Positions 7,588 to 7,891 of a stretch of 7,891 nt of DNA are shown here, piece after piece. The notes beneath the pieces are model-generated. The model was given only the letters and a program-made list of their open reading frames with translations. It was not told the DNA's origin and did no database searches. A program made the translations under genes and the position numbers. Numbering within the stretch: position 1 is the stretch's first letter; each line of letters opens with the position of its first letter. The stretch covers positions 1 to 7,891 of the forward strand of contig JARHYY010000005.1 in assembly GCA_029258405.1 (NCBI GenBank), given 5' to 3'. This DNA is from Helicobacteraceae bacterium (lineage in GTDB: Bacteria; Campylobacterota; Campylobacteria; Campylobacterales; Helicobacteraceae).

Positions 7588-7734
7588 CTATGTGCAATAA
7601 TTGCCATAAAAGCTTAAGCATAAAAATCCCCTCTTTTTTATGCTTGTTGGATTATCTATTGTGCTAGGTTTAGGGAATGTTAGATAAAATTTAATGCCTT
7701 GAGCTTCAATATAGCCTTGGTGCAACTTGTTCCC
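7588..7734 (-). pseudogene. Possible minus-strand gene remnant, family unknown
   Basis: On the minus strand, 48 codons between two TAG stops (7735-7737 and 7588-7590) read GNKLHQGYIEAQGIKFYL, followed by TFPKPSTIDNP. The composition looks more like real protein than the neighbouring frames, but there is no start codon and the end turns Cys/Phe/Tyr-rich. It could be the decayed flank of the locus that received the operon, on the same strand as the hsdR remnant. I cannot assign a family, and chance is possible. Confidence 0.22.
7616..7645 (+). terminator. Hairpin 38 bases after the operon, possible terminator
   Basis: AAGCATAAAAA (7616-7626) pairs perfectly with TTTTTATGCTT (7635-7645) around an eight-base C/T loop, giving an 11-bp stem. 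It follows the last stop codon (7576-7578) closely, where a terminator is expected. It is A/T-rich and the T run lies inside the right arm rather than after it, so termination would be weak; it could instead protect the mRNA end. A GCTTAAGC palindrome (7612-7619) overlaps its left arm. Confidence 0.4.
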
Positions 7735-7758
7735 CTACAAATATTTACAAGCATAAAA
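7636..7758. repeat. 12-bp inverted repeat pair, plus a third partial copy
   Basis: TTTTATGCTTGT (7636-7647) and its exact reverse complement ACAAGCATAAAA (7747-7758) bound a 123-base segment. The inner AAGCATAAAA also occurs at 7616-7625, so three copies lie within 143 bases. I see no transposase and no target duplication. It could be a small mobile remnant, a protein-binding array or chance in low-complexity DNA. Confidence 0.4.
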
Positions 7759-7759
7759 C

Positions 7760-7824
7760 AGTGAGTTTAAGTAAAATATACTATATCTCACTATAAATTC
7801 TACAAATTCAAATGAGGGAGTGAG
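7760..7824. repeat. Three AGTGAG/CTCACT copies forming inverted repeats
   Basis: AGTGAG occurs at 7760-7765 and 7819-7824, with the reverse complement CTCACT at 7787-7792. Between the first pair is ATATA-C-TATAT (7776-7786). The last copy lies within a small GGGA/TCCC hairpin (7816-7828). These may be binding sites for something beyond the right edge; the function is unknown. Confidence 0.28.
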
Positions 7825-7891
7825 TCCCAATTGAAGCAAAAGCTAAAGAGCTACTAAAGTGCTTATAAATAAGTAAGCACAATGCAAACTT

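Larger units (their letters stand above)
7579..7891. other. Downstream region without a confident gene
   Basis: All six frames carry frequent stops, and no reading frame with a start and ribosome binding site reaches a convincing length. The stretch holds a hairpin just after the operon, several short direct and inverted repeats, and one weak minus-strand protein-like remnant, listed separately. The last part, about 7800-7891, has nothing I can name. Confidence 0.6.

Noticed and set aside
7560..7625. Minus-strand ATG (complement of 7622-7624) reading MLKLLWQLLHIAKQLKKEDY, with a purine-rich stretch upstream
   Set aside because: Only 23 codons. It overlaps the end of the helical gene and the hairpin, and the upstream GAGGGGA is the hairpin loop. 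It is too weak to call a gene.
1..7891. tRNA, rRNA, CRISPR array or transposase
   Set aside because: I found no tRNA-like cloverleaf arms, no regularly spaced repeats and no transposase or integrase motifs on either strand. The A/T repeats in the right flank are too short and irregular for CRISPR.

Overview
The window is strongly AT-rich, with A/T-ending codons throughout, Shine-Dalgarno sites of the AAGGA type, an isolated TATAAT -10 box without an obvious -35 box, and overlapping genes. This fits an epsilonproteobacterium, most likely Campylobacter. That is inferred from style, not from a marker gene.

Layout. (1) 1-440, minus strand: a decayed remnant of a type I restriction subunit gene (hsdR). 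Its C-terminal part runs off the left edge. A stump around helicase motif V (TGFDEP) is joined almost directly to that part, so a large internal block is missing. (2) 449-492: promoter -10 box and ribosome binding site of the plus-strand operon. (3) 493-5265: a 1590-residue single-chain type ISP-like restriction-modification enzyme, with Mrr-like nuclease, DEAH helicase/translocase, coupler, gamma-class adenine methyltransferase and C-terminal target recognition region. (4) 5262-6080: a SIR2-domain protein whose start overlaps the stop of the RM gene (ATGA). (5) 6046-7578: an open frame for a long, probably helical protein of unknown family, with no ATG or GTG at its head. (6) 7579-7891: no confident gene, but several short inverted repeats and a weak protein-like remnant on the minus strand.

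The most interesting point is the junction between (4) and (5). The SIR2 frame ends five codons after a run of ten A residues (6054-6063), and the following frame is open straight from that run. With nine A residues (or twelve) the two frames join into one protein of 771 residues, an N-terminal SIR2 NADase-like domain plus a C-terminal helical module. This is the general architecture of defence-associated sirtuins. The run may be a phase-variation switch, a site of RNA polymerase slippage, a recent inactivating indel or a sequencing error; the sequence alone cannot decide.

How it may work together (inference): the ISP enzyme would methylate host DNA and cut unmodified phage or plasmid DNA. 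The co-translated SIR2 protein would be a second layer that depletes NAD+ when restriction fails. The cassette sits where a type I RM gene has been broken, and the RM gene itself has a clear codon-use change near 1500. Both suggest turnover of defence genes at this locus.
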